Source of the DNA: Bacteroidota bacterium
GTDB taxonomy: Bacteria; Bacteroidota; Bacteroidia; 2-12-FULL-35-15
Direction of reading: 5' to 3'
Length of the DNA: 7,520 bases
Assembly: GCA_021413595.1 (NCBI GenBank)
Contig: JAIOQD010000064.1
Span: forward strand, 1-7,520
The notes beneath the pieces are model-generated. The model saw only the letters and a list, made by a program, of their open reading frames with translations. It searched no databases and was not told the DNA's origin. The translations under genes were made by a program, and so were the position numbers. Position 1 is the stretch's first letter. Every line of letters begins with the position of its first letter. Positions 1 to 6,195 of the stretch are shown piece by piece.

Positions 1-764
1 AAGAAGGTCCCGAATGGTGGGACGTAAAAATACGTAAACGTGTTACAGGCGAAAATGAAGAAACGATTGGACAATTGGCTGCAAAGGATTTGCGCAAAGT
101 AGAAGTTTTTAAAAAGTACGGTTTGGATTTTTGTTGTGAGGGTAAAAAAACAGTAAAAGAAGCTTGTGCTGAAAAAGGATTAGATGTAACTAAAGTAGAG
201 CAAGAGTTGCAACAGGCTGATAAAACACCAACATCACAAGTAATGCCGTATGATGAATGGGATTTAGATTTTTTTACCGATTATATTGTGAACACACACC
301 ACAGATATGTCAGAAAGCATTTACCCGATATTACTACTTACGCCAAGAAGGTGATGGAAGTTCATAGTGCCCAGCATCCTGAATTGATAGCTATTAATAA
401 TCTTGTAAAAGAAGTAGGTTCAACATTAATCGCACATATTGAAGATGAGGAGAAAATATTGTTTCCTAAAATCAAGGGATTGGTAAATACAGCTAAAGAT
501 GTAACTTCACAAAAAGCGAAGGGCTCTGAAAGTTTACAAAGCATAGTAGGTTCAGCTGAAAAGGAGCATCAATTGGTGGGTAAGAAGTTGGATGAAATTA
601 GAAAGTTATCAAATAACTACGCCTTACCTGAAGATGCCTGTGCTAGTTATACCTTACTATATCGTATGTTACATGAATTCGAAGATGATACTCATTTACA
701 CATCCATCTAGAAAATAATATCCTTTTTCCAAAGGCACTAAAATTAGAAAAACAATTATCCTAA
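1..764 (+). CDS. Di-iron RIC/ScdA/YtfE-type iron-centre repair protein with N-terminal DUF2249 remnant (5' partial)
   Basis: RIC (repair of iron centres) proteins are cytoplasmic di-iron proteins that help restore iron-sulfur clusters damaged by NO or oxidants. Numbering from the TTG at 75, an ScdA_N (DUF542) domain covers about residues 1-45, with the signature DFCCEGKK (18-25) and its Cys pair. A hemerythrin-like four-helix domain follows. Likely iron ligands, placed by spacing against E. coli YtfE, are His76, His121, Glu125, His165, His209 and Glu213, so all six are present. The TTG is unlikely to be the real start: the frame is open to the left edge, no ATG lies in it, and TTG would cut into the conserved ETIGQL start of DUF542. 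The upstream residues EGPEWWDVKIRKR resemble the end of a DUF2249 domain, so this is probably a DUF2249-DUF542-hemerythrin fusion missing its 5' end. The next gene starts 4 bases after the stop. The family is certain; the fusion is likely. Confidence 0.92.
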   Translation, partial: EGPEWWDVKIRKRVTGENEETIGQLAAKDLRKVEVFKKYGLDFCCEGKKTVKEACAEKGLDVTKVEQELQQADKTPTSQVMPYDEWDLDFFTDYIVNTHHRYVRKHLPDITTYAKKVMEVHSAQHPELIAINNLVKEVGSTLIAHIEDEEKILFPKIKGLVNTAKDVTSQKAKGSESLQSIVGSAEKEHQLVGKKLDEIRKLSNNYALPEDACASYTLLYRMLHEFEDDTHLHIHLENNILFPKALKLEKQLS

Positions 765-768
765 AGAG

Positions 769-1578
769 ATGAAAAAAATTAATGCAAATACTAAAATTGC
801 CTACCTACTTAAAAGCCATCCTGATGCGTTGGAAGCAATCATCAGCATTGATTCAAAATTTAATAAACTAAGAAACCCATTACTTAGGAAAATACTTGCA
901 GGGAGAACAAGTATCGCAATGGCTTCTAAGATGGCGGGATGCAAGATGAATGATTTTTTTAGTAAACTTAAACCATTAGGTTTTGAAATTGATGCAGACA
1001 CCTTACCTGTTGTTGAAGAAAAAAAGGAGTTACCAACTTTCATCACTACGCTTACCAAAAATCAAATTATTGATTTTGATGTGCGTGAGTTATTGGCATC
1101 CGGTAACGACCCTTTGAATTTAATTTTATCCAAAATTAAATTCGTTCAAGCCGGTGAGGCATTAAAAATCATCAATACATTTGAGCCGGTACCTTTAATA
1201 AAAATGCTAGAAAAAAAAGGATTTGATGTTTATTCAGATGTAATAAGTAATGAGTTGGTAGAAACTTATTTCTATAAAAAATCAGATAAAATCATTATTG
1301 AACTTGAACAAAAAGAGGATGCAGGAAGTGGTTGGGATGAAGTCATGCAACGCTTTACTGACAAGTTGATTACTATAGATGTGCGAGAATTAGAAATGCC
1401 TCAGCCGATGCTTAGCATCTTGGCTGAACTTGATAAACTTCCTACTGATACAGCACTTTATGTCTATCATAAACGGATACCTGTTTTCTTGTTGCCTGAA
1501 CTGTCTGACAGAAAATTTGACTATCGCATAAAAGAAATTAATGAAGGAGAGGTTCATCTTTTAATTTTTCAAAGCTAA
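769..1578 (+). CDS. DUF1858-DUF2249-DUF2249 three-domain protein
   Basis: This is a 269-residue soluble protein with no signal peptide or membrane segment. Residues 3-75 fit DUF1858, with the typical KLRNPLLRK stretch (33-41) followed by an alanine-rich helix and the motif AGCKMNDFF (56-64, Cys58). Two DUF2249 domains follow, at about 101-179 (opening FDVRELLASG) and 201-268 (opening IDVRELEMPQP). DUF2249 has a small TusA/SirA-like alpha/beta fold and is often found beside hemerythrin, RIC and denitrification genes; its biochemical role is not known. The two copies are clearly diverged, the second being closer to the family pattern (LDKLP, then a beta strand and a P-V-F-L-L-P-E-L helix). With the tail seen in the preceding gene, three DUF2249 units lie side by side. 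The gene sits between the RIC gene (4-base gap) and the membrane-protein gene (1-base gap), so it is almost surely co-translated with them. A partner, carrier or sensor role in NO or iron-sulfur stress is inference. Confidence 0.85.
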   Translation: MKKINANTKIAYLLKSHPDALEAIISIDSKFNKLRNPLLRKILAGRTSIAMASKMAGCKMNDFFSKLKPLGFEIDADTLPVVEEKKELPTFITTLTKNQIIDFDVRELLASGNDPLNLILSKIKFVQAGEALKIINTFEPVPLIKMLEKKGFDVYSDVISNELVETYFYKKSDKIIIELEQKEDAGSGWDEVMQRFTDKLITIDVRELEMPQPMLSILAELDKLPTDTALYVYHKRIPVFLLPELSDRKFDYRIKEINEGEVHLLIFQS

Positions 1579-1579
1579 G

Positions 1580-2857
1580 ATGTTTATTGCTGGAAATAAT
1601 AGTCCTATTAAAAATACTTCCTATAAAGTAGTATTCCCATTTTATAGTTATGCAGCATTATCATTTCTAGTTGCAACTATTTTAATTCTAAATAATACTT
1701 CGGCATTTACGCAACATTATTTTAATCCTCATACACTGGCTATTACCCATACCATGGCTCTTGGATGGGGAACTATGATTATTTTAGGGGCAAGCCACCA
1801 ATTATTTCCTGTATTAATAGAAGGGAAATTATACAGTAATTTTCTTGCTTACTTATCATTTATTTTTGCTGCCACTGGTATTCCATTATTAGTTTTTGCT
1901 TTTTATACGTTTAACATGGGCTTGGTGGCACAGGCAGGTGCAACGCTTATTAACCTCGCAGTTATAAGCTATTTGGTTAATCTTTGGTTAAGTATGTCTA
2001 ATAGTAAAAAACAAAATATACATGCTGTATTCGCTCTTACCGCTGTTTTGTGGCTGTTTACAACTACTCTGCTGGGATTTTTGTTAGTATGGAATTATAC
2101 CTCAAATCTCCTTTCAGAAGATTCCGTTCACTATCTTTCACTTCATGCCCATTTAGGCATAATTGGATGGTTCTTATTAATGATAATGGGAGTAGGCTCA
2201 AGACTGATACCGATGTTTCTTATTTCTAAATATGAAAATGTAAAACGATTATGGTGGGTTTATTCACTGATTAATGCAGGGTTGCTCAGTTTTATTTTTA
2301 TTTTTATTTCATCGCTAAAATCATTGCTATACTTTATTCCAATTGCACTTATTGGATTAGGTGTAATACTATTTGGAAAGCATATATACCAGTCTTATGC
2401 TAAACGCATTCGCAAAAAGGTAGACGAACAAGTGAAAACTTCTATGCTATCGGTGGCTTTGACAGTTGTTCCAATAATTGTTTTGATTGCTATCATTCTA
2501 TTATTTACCACTGGCAACAGTGTAAAGTTGGTATTGTTATATGGCTTCACCATTTTCTTCGGCTGGATAACAACTATTATTTTGGGAATGACATTTAAAA
2601 CATTACCCTTTATTATCTGGAATAAAGTATATAGTAGTATTGCCAGCTTAGGCAAAACTCCAAATCCTAAAGAGCTTTTTAATAATACCATTTTTATAGC
2701 GAGTGCAATTACTTATATCATTGGTTTTATAATTTTTGGTTTGGGGATTATTCAAACAAATATTTTAATTTTAAACATTGGTGCTATCTTTCTTTTAATT
2801 ACTGCTGTGTTATATAACTTTAATGTGTTTAAAATTCTATTACATAAAAAAAAATAA
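1580..2857 (+). CDS. 12-helix NnrS / heme-copper oxidase subunit I-like membrane protein
   Basis: This 425-residue protein is almost wholly membrane-embedded, with about 12 predicted helices (approximately 18-37, 52-80, 88-110, 115-138, 147-170, 185-215, 224-246, 249-270, 288-310, 315-347, 369-391, 394-420). A positively charged loop lies at 271-287 (KRIRKK). The pattern GW-x6-G-x6-P occurs three times with exact spacing, at 62-77 (helix 2), 196-211 (helix 6) and 328-343 (helix 10), each about 133 residues apart. The first two copies are flanked by histidines (His51, His57, His73; His184, His189, His191) suited to bind heme or metal; the third has none. This four-helix periodicity matches the three-arc build of heme-copper oxidase subunit I and related NnrS proteins. 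I see no clear HH copper-ligand pair, so oxygen or NO reduction cannot be claimed. NnrS-type proteins are linked to NO tolerance, which fits the neighbours. The start at 1580 lies one base after the previous stop. The fold class is fairly sure; the exact family is less so. Confidence 0.75.
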   Translation: MFIAGNNSPIKNTSYKVVFPFYSYAALSFLVATILILNNTSAFTQHYFNPHTLAITHTMALGWGTMIILGASHQLFPVLIEGKLYSNFLAYLSFIFAATGIPLLVFAFYTFNMGLVAQAGATLINLAVISYLVNLWLSMSNSKKQNIHAVFALTAVLWLFTTTLLGFLLVWNYTSNLLSEDSVHYLSLHAHLGIIGWFLLMIMGVGSRLIPMFLISKYENVKRLWWVYSLINAGLLSFIFIFISSLKSLLYFIPIALIGLGVILFGKHIYQSYAKRIRKKVDEQVKTSMLSVALTVVPIIVLIAIILLFTTGNSVKLVLLYGFTIFFGWITTIILGMTFKTLPFIIWNKVYSSIASLGKTPNPKELFNNTIFIASAITYIIGFIIFGLGIIQTNILILNIGAIFLLITAVLYNFNVFKILLHKKK

Positions 2858-2858
2858 A

Positions 2859-3182
2859 ATGGATATAAAAACAAATAATGATATAAAAAGCAATTTTGCG
2901 ATAACCAGTTTATATAATGTTATTGACCCAGAAATTGGCTTGAACATTATTGATCTGGGGCTGGTTTATGAAATTGATTTTAATGAGGAACGCAAAGACA
3001 TAGTTGTTACCATGACTTTAACTACCCAGTTTTGCCCGATGGGTGAATCTATTGTAGAATCAACTACACAAGCGATGCAACAATCTTTTCCGGAAGATAA
3101 AATACTAGTGAATCTGATTTTTGAACCGCCCTGGAATCAAAGTATGATTTCTGAAGCGGGGAATACATTTTTAACCTCTTAA
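2859..3182 (+). CDS. DUF59 / MIP18-family metal-sulfur cluster assembly factor (SufT/PaaD-like)
   Basis: This is a 107-residue single-domain DUF59 protein. Members of this family (SufT, PaaD N-terminal domain, eukaryotic MIP18) help mature or deliver iron-sulfur clusters. Family marks are VIDPEIG (21-27), IIDLGLVYEID (30-40), the strand IVVTMTLTT (48-56), the conserved cysteine in FCPMG (Cys59), and the closing FEPPWN motif. An ATG in the same frame lies 36 bases upstream at 2823, inside the preceding gene, and would add 12 residues rich in K and Y with no family match. The ATG at 2859, one base after the preceding stop, is preferred. The standalone size is normal for the family. Position between an NnrS-like membrane protein and a cluster-binding regulator supports a role in building or restoring Fe-S clusters under stress, but the client proteins are unknown. 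Confidence 0.9.
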   Translation: MDIKTNNDIKSNFAITSLYNVIDPEIGLNIIDLGLVYEIDFNEERKDIVVTMTLTTQFCPMGESIVESTTQAMQQSFPEDKILVNLIFEPPWNQSMISEAGNTFLTS

Positions 3183-3185
3183 AAT

Positions 3186-3617
3186 ATGTTAAGTAATACT
3201 TGTAAAACTGCTATAAAAGCGGTTATCTATCTCGCTTCTAAAGAAGAATCCGAAGAAAAATCGGGTGTAAAAGAAATTGCTCAGTGTATCAACGCAAGCG
3301 AACATACCGTTAGTAAAATATTGCAAAATTTAGTACGTCAAAAAATAATTAACAGTATTAAGGGTCCTGCTGGAGGTTTTTGCATTACAAAGGAGCAGCG
3401 CTTACAACCCATCATTACTATTGTGGACACTATTGACGGAAAGGATTTGTTTATTAAATGTGGTTTGGGCTTGAGCAAATGTTCTTCAGCACACCCCTGT
3501 CCTATTCATGACGACTATAAAAAAGGAAGAGAAATTATTCGGGAACTATTTACAACCAAAACTATTAATGTGCTTTGTGAACCGGTGGAAAATGGATTAG
3601 CTTATCTAATAGGTTAA
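3186..3617 (+). CDS. Rrf2-family transcriptional regulator with a three-cysteine Fe-S site (NsrR/IscR-like)
   Basis: This is a 143-residue Rrf2-family DNA-binding protein. The N-terminal winged helix-turn-helix includes VKEIAQCINASEHTVSKILQ (28-47) and the wing GPAGGF (60-65), where most relatives have GPxGG. Cys92, Cys99 and Cys105 (C-x6-C-x5-C) occupy the place where IscR, NsrR and RsrR hold an iron-sulfur cluster, followed by the usual PCPIH segment and a dimerization helix. Extra cysteines lie at 6, 34 and 66. Rrf2 cluster proteins sense NO, redox state or Fe-S supply. As the last gene of a tight operon of iron-centre repair genes (3-base gap), it probably autoregulates the operon from a promoter left of the window. 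NsrR-like NO sensing is the favoured reading from context, but IscR-like Fe-S homeostasis cannot be excluded. An 84-base gap follows, with no clear terminator hairpin. Confidence 0.9.
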   Translation: MLSNTCKTAIKAVIYLASKEESEEKSGVKEIAQCINASEHTVSKILQNLVRQKIINSIKGPAGGFCITKEQRLQPIITIVDTIDGKDLFIKCGLGLSKCSSAHPCPIHDDYKKGREIIRELFTTKTINVLCEPVENGLAYLIG

Positions 3618-3701
3618 GTATAAAATAATATGGAGTAAAAGAAAAAAGAAAATTAAATCTTAAATACGTTATGAAATATTCACAAACAAATAATTTATAT
3701 T

Positions 3702-4040
3702 ATGGAAGATGATAATTTATATCCCGAAACAACGAAGGAACTTGCCGATAAAAAAGCTGCATTAGCTCCTAAAAACATAGAGGCGTGGCGAAACTTTAGT
3801 AAAACAGTATTTGAAGAAGGTGCTCTTCCTAAAAAAACGAAACAACTAATTGCGGTGGCAGTAGCTCATGTAACACAGTGCCCATACTGCATAAGGTCTC
3901 ACACAAAACAGGCGATGCGAAAAGGTGCGAGCAAAGAGGAAATTATGGAGGCGATTTGGGTTGCTTCCGAAATGCGTGCTGGTGCCGCTTATGCTCATGC
4001 AACCATTGCTATGGATGAAATGGAAAAAATAAAAATTTAA
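3702..4040 (+). CDS. AhpD-like carboxymuconolactone decarboxylase family protein (CxxC)
   Basis: This is a 112-residue single-domain CMD-family protein. The AhpD-type core QCPYCIRSHTKQA places Cys60, Cys63 and His67 in the CxxC-x3-H arrangement used by alkylhydroperoxidase AhpD as a peroxide-reducing disulfide site. The glutamate that lies 12 residues before the first cysteine in AhpD is Gln48 here (KTKQLIAVAVAH), so the proton relay may differ. The helix after the site (ASKEEIMEAIWVAS) and the closing AYAHATIAMDE are typical. Length is normal for stand-alone members. The 84-base gap before it is AT-rich, with no promoter match I would defend and no Shine-Dalgarno site; the ATG at 3702 is the start that gives the normal N-terminus. 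A second CMD gene follows 18 bases after the stop. The activity is probably thiol-dependent peroxidase or general disulfide chemistry; decarboxylase activity is unlikely because that branch lacks the CxxC. Confidence 0.88.
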   Translation: MEDDNLYPETTKELADKKAALAPKNIEAWRNFSKTVFEEGALPKKTKQLIAVAVAHVTQCPYCIRSHTKQAMRKGASKEEIMEAIWVASEMRAGAAYAHATIAMDEMEKIKI

Positions 4041-4058
4041 TTTTTCTAAATAAAACCT

Positions 4059-4517
4059 ATGAAAGCAAGATTAAACTATTCCGAAGTTGCTCCTGATGCC
4101 TTAAAGGCAATGCTTGAGCTGGAAAAATTTGTAACAAATTCAGGGCTGGAAAAATCATTATATGAGTTGGTGAAAACTAGAGCTTCACAAATTAATGGCT
4201 GTGCTTATTGTTTGGATATGCACACCAAAGATGCACGAATAGCAGGTGAAAGCGAACAACGCCTCTATGCGTTAAGCGCATGGCGGGAGACGCCTTTTTA
4301 TACCGAGCACGAACGTGCTGCACTGGAGTGGACAGAAGCCTTAACATTAATCTCAAAAAATAATGTGCCTGATTCACTTTATGAAGCTACACGAAAACAT
4401 TTCAGCGAGAAAGAAATGGTTACCCTGACCATGTCAATTATAGCCATTAACGGATGGAATCGTTTAGCAATTGGGTTTCGTACTGTACCTGGAACTTATA
4501 AATCAGGGACATGGTGA
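4059..4517 (+). CDS. AhpD-like carboxymuconolactone decarboxylase family protein (longer paralogue)
   Basis: This is a 152-residue CMD-family protein of the longer AhpD-related type. The active-site signature is complete: Glu36, then Cys48-Ala-Tyr-Cys51 and His55 (INGCAYCLDMHTKDA), matching the Glu / CxxC / His layout of AhpD. The following segment (LSAWRETPFYTEHERAALEW, about 78-97) and the C-terminal INGWNRLAIGFRTVPG (about 130-145) are hallmarks of this widespread subgroup. It differs from the preceding gene in length and in keeping the glutamate, so the two are separate subfamilies rather than a fresh duplication. Gaps of 18 bases on both sides suggest co-transcription with the CMD gene before it and the SDR after it. 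Role: probably thiol-based hydroperoxide or disulfide reduction in the cytoplasm; substrate and electron donor unknown. Confidence 0.9.
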   Translation: MKARLNYSEVAPDALKAMLELEKFVTNSGLEKSLYELVKTRASQINGCAYCLDMHTKDARIAGESEQRLYALSAWRETPFYTEHERAALEWTEALTLISKNNVPDSLYEATRKHFSEKEMVTLTMSIIAINGWNRLAIGFRTVPGTYKSGTW

Positions 4518-4535
4518 ATGAAAAAAAATGATTAA

Positions 4536-5246
4536 ATGGAGTTGAACAAAAAAATAGCAATAGTAACCGGTACCAGCAGCGGAATAGGAGCCGCTTTCGC
4601 AAGTGCGTTGGTCGCAAAAGGTACTATAGTTTACGGGCTTGCTCGAAATGAAGAAAAGCTCAATGCTGTGCAAAAGAAATTGGGAAAGAAATTTATTCCC
4701 GTTGGTATGGACATTACCGATCAAAAACTTCTCAATATTTGGGTAAAAAAAACTTTTTCGGATTCTCATTGCCCCGATATCCTTATCAACAATGCCGGTG
4801 TAGGTTATTTCAGAAAAATTGATGAGCTTTCGTTGGAACAATGGCATGAAATGATCAATACAAATTTGAACGGCCTCTTCTACCTAACTTCTTCGATTGT
4901 TCCATTGATGAAACAAAATCCGAATAGCAGTCACATTATTAACATTGGTTCCATTCTGGGGAAAACAACAAGATCGGAAGGTGCGGCTTACTCTGCTACC
5001 AAATATGCGATACAAGGCCTTAGTGAATCTTTATTTAAAGAATTGCGTGCAGATAATATTAAAGTTACTTGTATAAATCCAGGAAGTATTGATACGCATT
5101 TTTTTGAGGATTCCGGTATAAAACCAAATCATAATATGCTACAGCCAAATGATATCGCTGCCTTACTTATTCATATTATAGAAACACCCGATAATTTATT
5201 GGTGGATGAAATAACTTTAAGACCATTAAACCCTAAAACTCTATAA
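4536..5246 (+). CDS. Classical short-chain dehydrogenase/reductase (SDR)
   Basis: This is a 236-residue NAD(P)-dependent oxidoreductase with a complete classical SDR motif set: cofactor loop TGTSSGIG (11-18), Asp59 in MDITD, NNAG (85-88), Asn110, Ser139 (IGSILG), and the catalytic Tyr152-x3-Lys156 (YSATK). PGSIDTHFF follows, as in PG-motif SDRs. Arg37 at the end of the second strand (LARN) favours NADP(H) over NAD(H). Length is normal and there is no transmembrane segment, so it is cytoplasmic. The start at 4536 gives the usual 6-10 residue lead before the first strand. It follows the CMD gene by 18 bases. Substrate cannot be named from sequence; DltE/YdfG-like broad-specificity reductases are the nearest general type. 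A weak inverted repeat overlaps its stop codon. Confidence 0.93.
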   Translation: MELNKKIAIVTGTSSGIGAAFASALVAKGTIVYGLARNEEKLNAVQKKLGKKFIPVGMDITDQKLLNIWVKKTFSDSHCPDILINNAGVGYFRKIDELSLEQWHEMINTNLNGLFYLTSSIVPLMKQNPNSSHIINIGSILGKTTRSEGAAYSATKYAIQGLSESLFKELRADNIKVTCINPGSIDTHFFEDSGIKPNHNMLQPNDIAALLIHIIETPDNLLVDEITLRPLNPKTL

Positions 5247-5279
5247 CACCTATTAAATATAGAGATACATTATGTTAAA

Positions 5280-5675
5280 ATGAAAACAATCGCCATAAAA
5301 AGAATATATGAAAACGCATCGGAAAGCGATGGCTATCGCATTTTAGTGGACAGACTTTGGCCACGGGGTATTTCAAAACAACGGGCTGAATTAGATGAAT
5401 GGAATAAAGACATCGCTCCATCTACCGGGTTGCGAAAATGGTTTGGTCACAAGGCAGAACGCTTTGATGAATTTGCAAAATTATATACTGAAGAATTGAT
5501 AACAAAGAAAGATGATTTGAATAAGATTAGAATTATGATGAAAAAAAAGCCGGTAACTCTTTTGTATTCAGCAAAAGACCCTCAGCTAAATCAGGCAATC
5601 ATTTTAAGAAATATTTTAATTAAAATTACGGTATGTATTCTGACTCATCAGCATCAAAAATTATTGAACGATTAA
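5280..5675 (+). CDS. DUF488 family protein (YeaO-like)
   Basis: This is a 131-residue DUF488 protein of the short YeaO type, whose molecular function is unknown. Conserved marks in order: IKRIYE (6-11), DGYRILVDRLWPRGIS (17-32), DEWNKDIAPST (39-49), LRKWFGH (51-57), and VTLLYSAKDP (92-101) followed by NQAIILRNIL. Most relatives end shortly after this last helix. Here about 15 extra residues (from ITVCIL to LLND) have no family look, and the frame may have been extended by a mutation at the 3' end, as the next gene downstream is clearly broken. The ATG at 5280 is 33 bases after the SDR stop. Such proteins often sit beside redox and stress genes in bacteria, which fits the CMD and SDR neighbours, but that is only association. 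Confidence 0.9.
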   Translation: MKTIAIKRIYENASESDGYRILVDRLWPRGISKQRAELDEWNKDIAPSTGLRKWFGHKAERFDEFAKLYTEELITKKDDLNKIRIMMKKKPVTLLYSAKDPQLNQAIILRNILIKITVCILTHQHQKLLND

Positions 5676-5685
5676 AAAAACATAT

Positions 5686-6008
5686 ATGGACAATAAAATA
5701 GAAGTATCAAAATTATTTACAGCCATGTAAAGTATTGAATATACGGACGGTTCAGTGGTAAGTAAAATCATCATCAAAAAGCCCGTGTGCAATATCACCT
5801 TATTTGCTTTCAACAAAGGAGAAGGATTCGGAGCACAGTGTACTCCGCGAAGCAATGGTTCAAATACTGGAAGGGAAAGTAGAGATTACGATCGGAGGCA
5901 ATCCGAATAACCTTCAGGCAGGGGAGTGTATTATTTTGTCGGCAAATATTCCACGCTATTGAAGCAACAGAAAAGTTTAAAATTATGTTGACAATGATTA
6001 AAGGTTAA
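5686..6008 (+). pseudogene. Broken cupin-domain protein gene (one stop, two frameshifts)
   Basis: Translation in three linked frames rebuilds one small cupin protein of about 107 residues. From the ATG at 5686 the frame reads MDNKIEVSKLFTAM, then TAA at 5728-5730, and continues through YTDGSVVSKIII and ITLFAFNKGEG to about 5829. A frame change at about 5830 leads to EHSVLREAMVQILEGKVEIT and NLQAGECII up to about 5950. A second frame change near 5951 is needed to give HAIEATEKFKIMLTMIKG, ending at TAA 6006-6008. The LEGKVEITIGG and AGE...ANIP(H)A pieces are the usual conserved cupin barrel motifs, and TLFAFxKGEG...EH is typical of small COG1917-type cupins. Both shifts look like the loss of two bases (or gain of one). 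The start is 10 bases after the DUF488 stop, so it was probably the last gene of that cluster. Real decay is the first reading; clustered assembly errors are possible. Confidence 0.85.
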
Positions 6009-6054
6009 AAAAGAACATCAATTTTACTCTAAAAACATGTCCAGTAGTATCCGG

Positions 6055-6135
6055 TTAAAATCGAGTAAAGTTCTTTAAAAATTCTGTCAAATATGGTTTG
6101 TAGCCGCTTTTAGGACGGTGGATTTGATTTATAGC
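6055..6135 (-). pseudogene. Possible C-terminal scrap of a lost gene (transposase-like origin only a guess)
   Basis: On the minus strand an open stretch of 26 codons with no start codon reads INQIHRPKSGYKPYLTEF and then LKNFTRF before a TAA at 6055-6057, and is closed upstream by a stop at 6136-6138. The residue mix (HRPKSGYKPYL then amphipathic EFLKNF) looks more protein-like than random AT-rich DNA and would suit the end of a gene whose body has been deleted. An insertion-sequence transposase is one option, but I cannot name a family and see no terminal repeats or target duplication. A chance open frame of this length is also quite possible. Confidence 0.22.
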
Positions 6136-6195
6136 TTAGGTTAAAGAAATGATTTACACATAATCTTTTTATAAATAATTTTTAAAATAAAAATT

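Noticed and set aside
75..77. TTG as the start codon of the RIC protein
   Set aside because: The frame is open upstream to the window edge and TTG would remove the conserved ETIGQ start of DUF542.
2395..2691. Minus-strand ORF of 98 codons opposite the membrane-protein gene
   Set aside because: It mirrors a transmembrane-coding strand, has no recognisable motif or fitting start context, and overlaps a well-supported gene.
1580..2857. Calling the membrane protein a working cytochrome oxidase or NO reductase
   Set aside because: No clear HH copper-ligand pair or full set of catalytic histidines is present, and no partner subunits lie nearby.
2823..2858. Upstream ATG adding 12 residues to the DUF59 protein
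   Set aside because: It overlaps the end of the membrane-protein gene and adds residues with no family match; the ATG at 2859 directly after the stop fits better.
3618..3701. Promoter for the CMD-SDR cluster
   Set aside because: No TTTG / TAnnTTTG pair of the Bacteroidota type is visible in the gap; only general AT-richness.
4503..4847. Minus-strand ORF of 114 codons opposite the SDR gene
   Set aside because: It lies wholly across the CMD end and the SDR coding region, shows no family motif, and the SDR frame has all catalytic motifs.
5239..5264. Inverted repeat CTCTATA / TATAGAG over the SDR stop codon
   Set aside because: Seven AT-rich pairs with a 12-base loop and no T-run after it; this is common by chance in such DNA and not convincing as terminator or operator.
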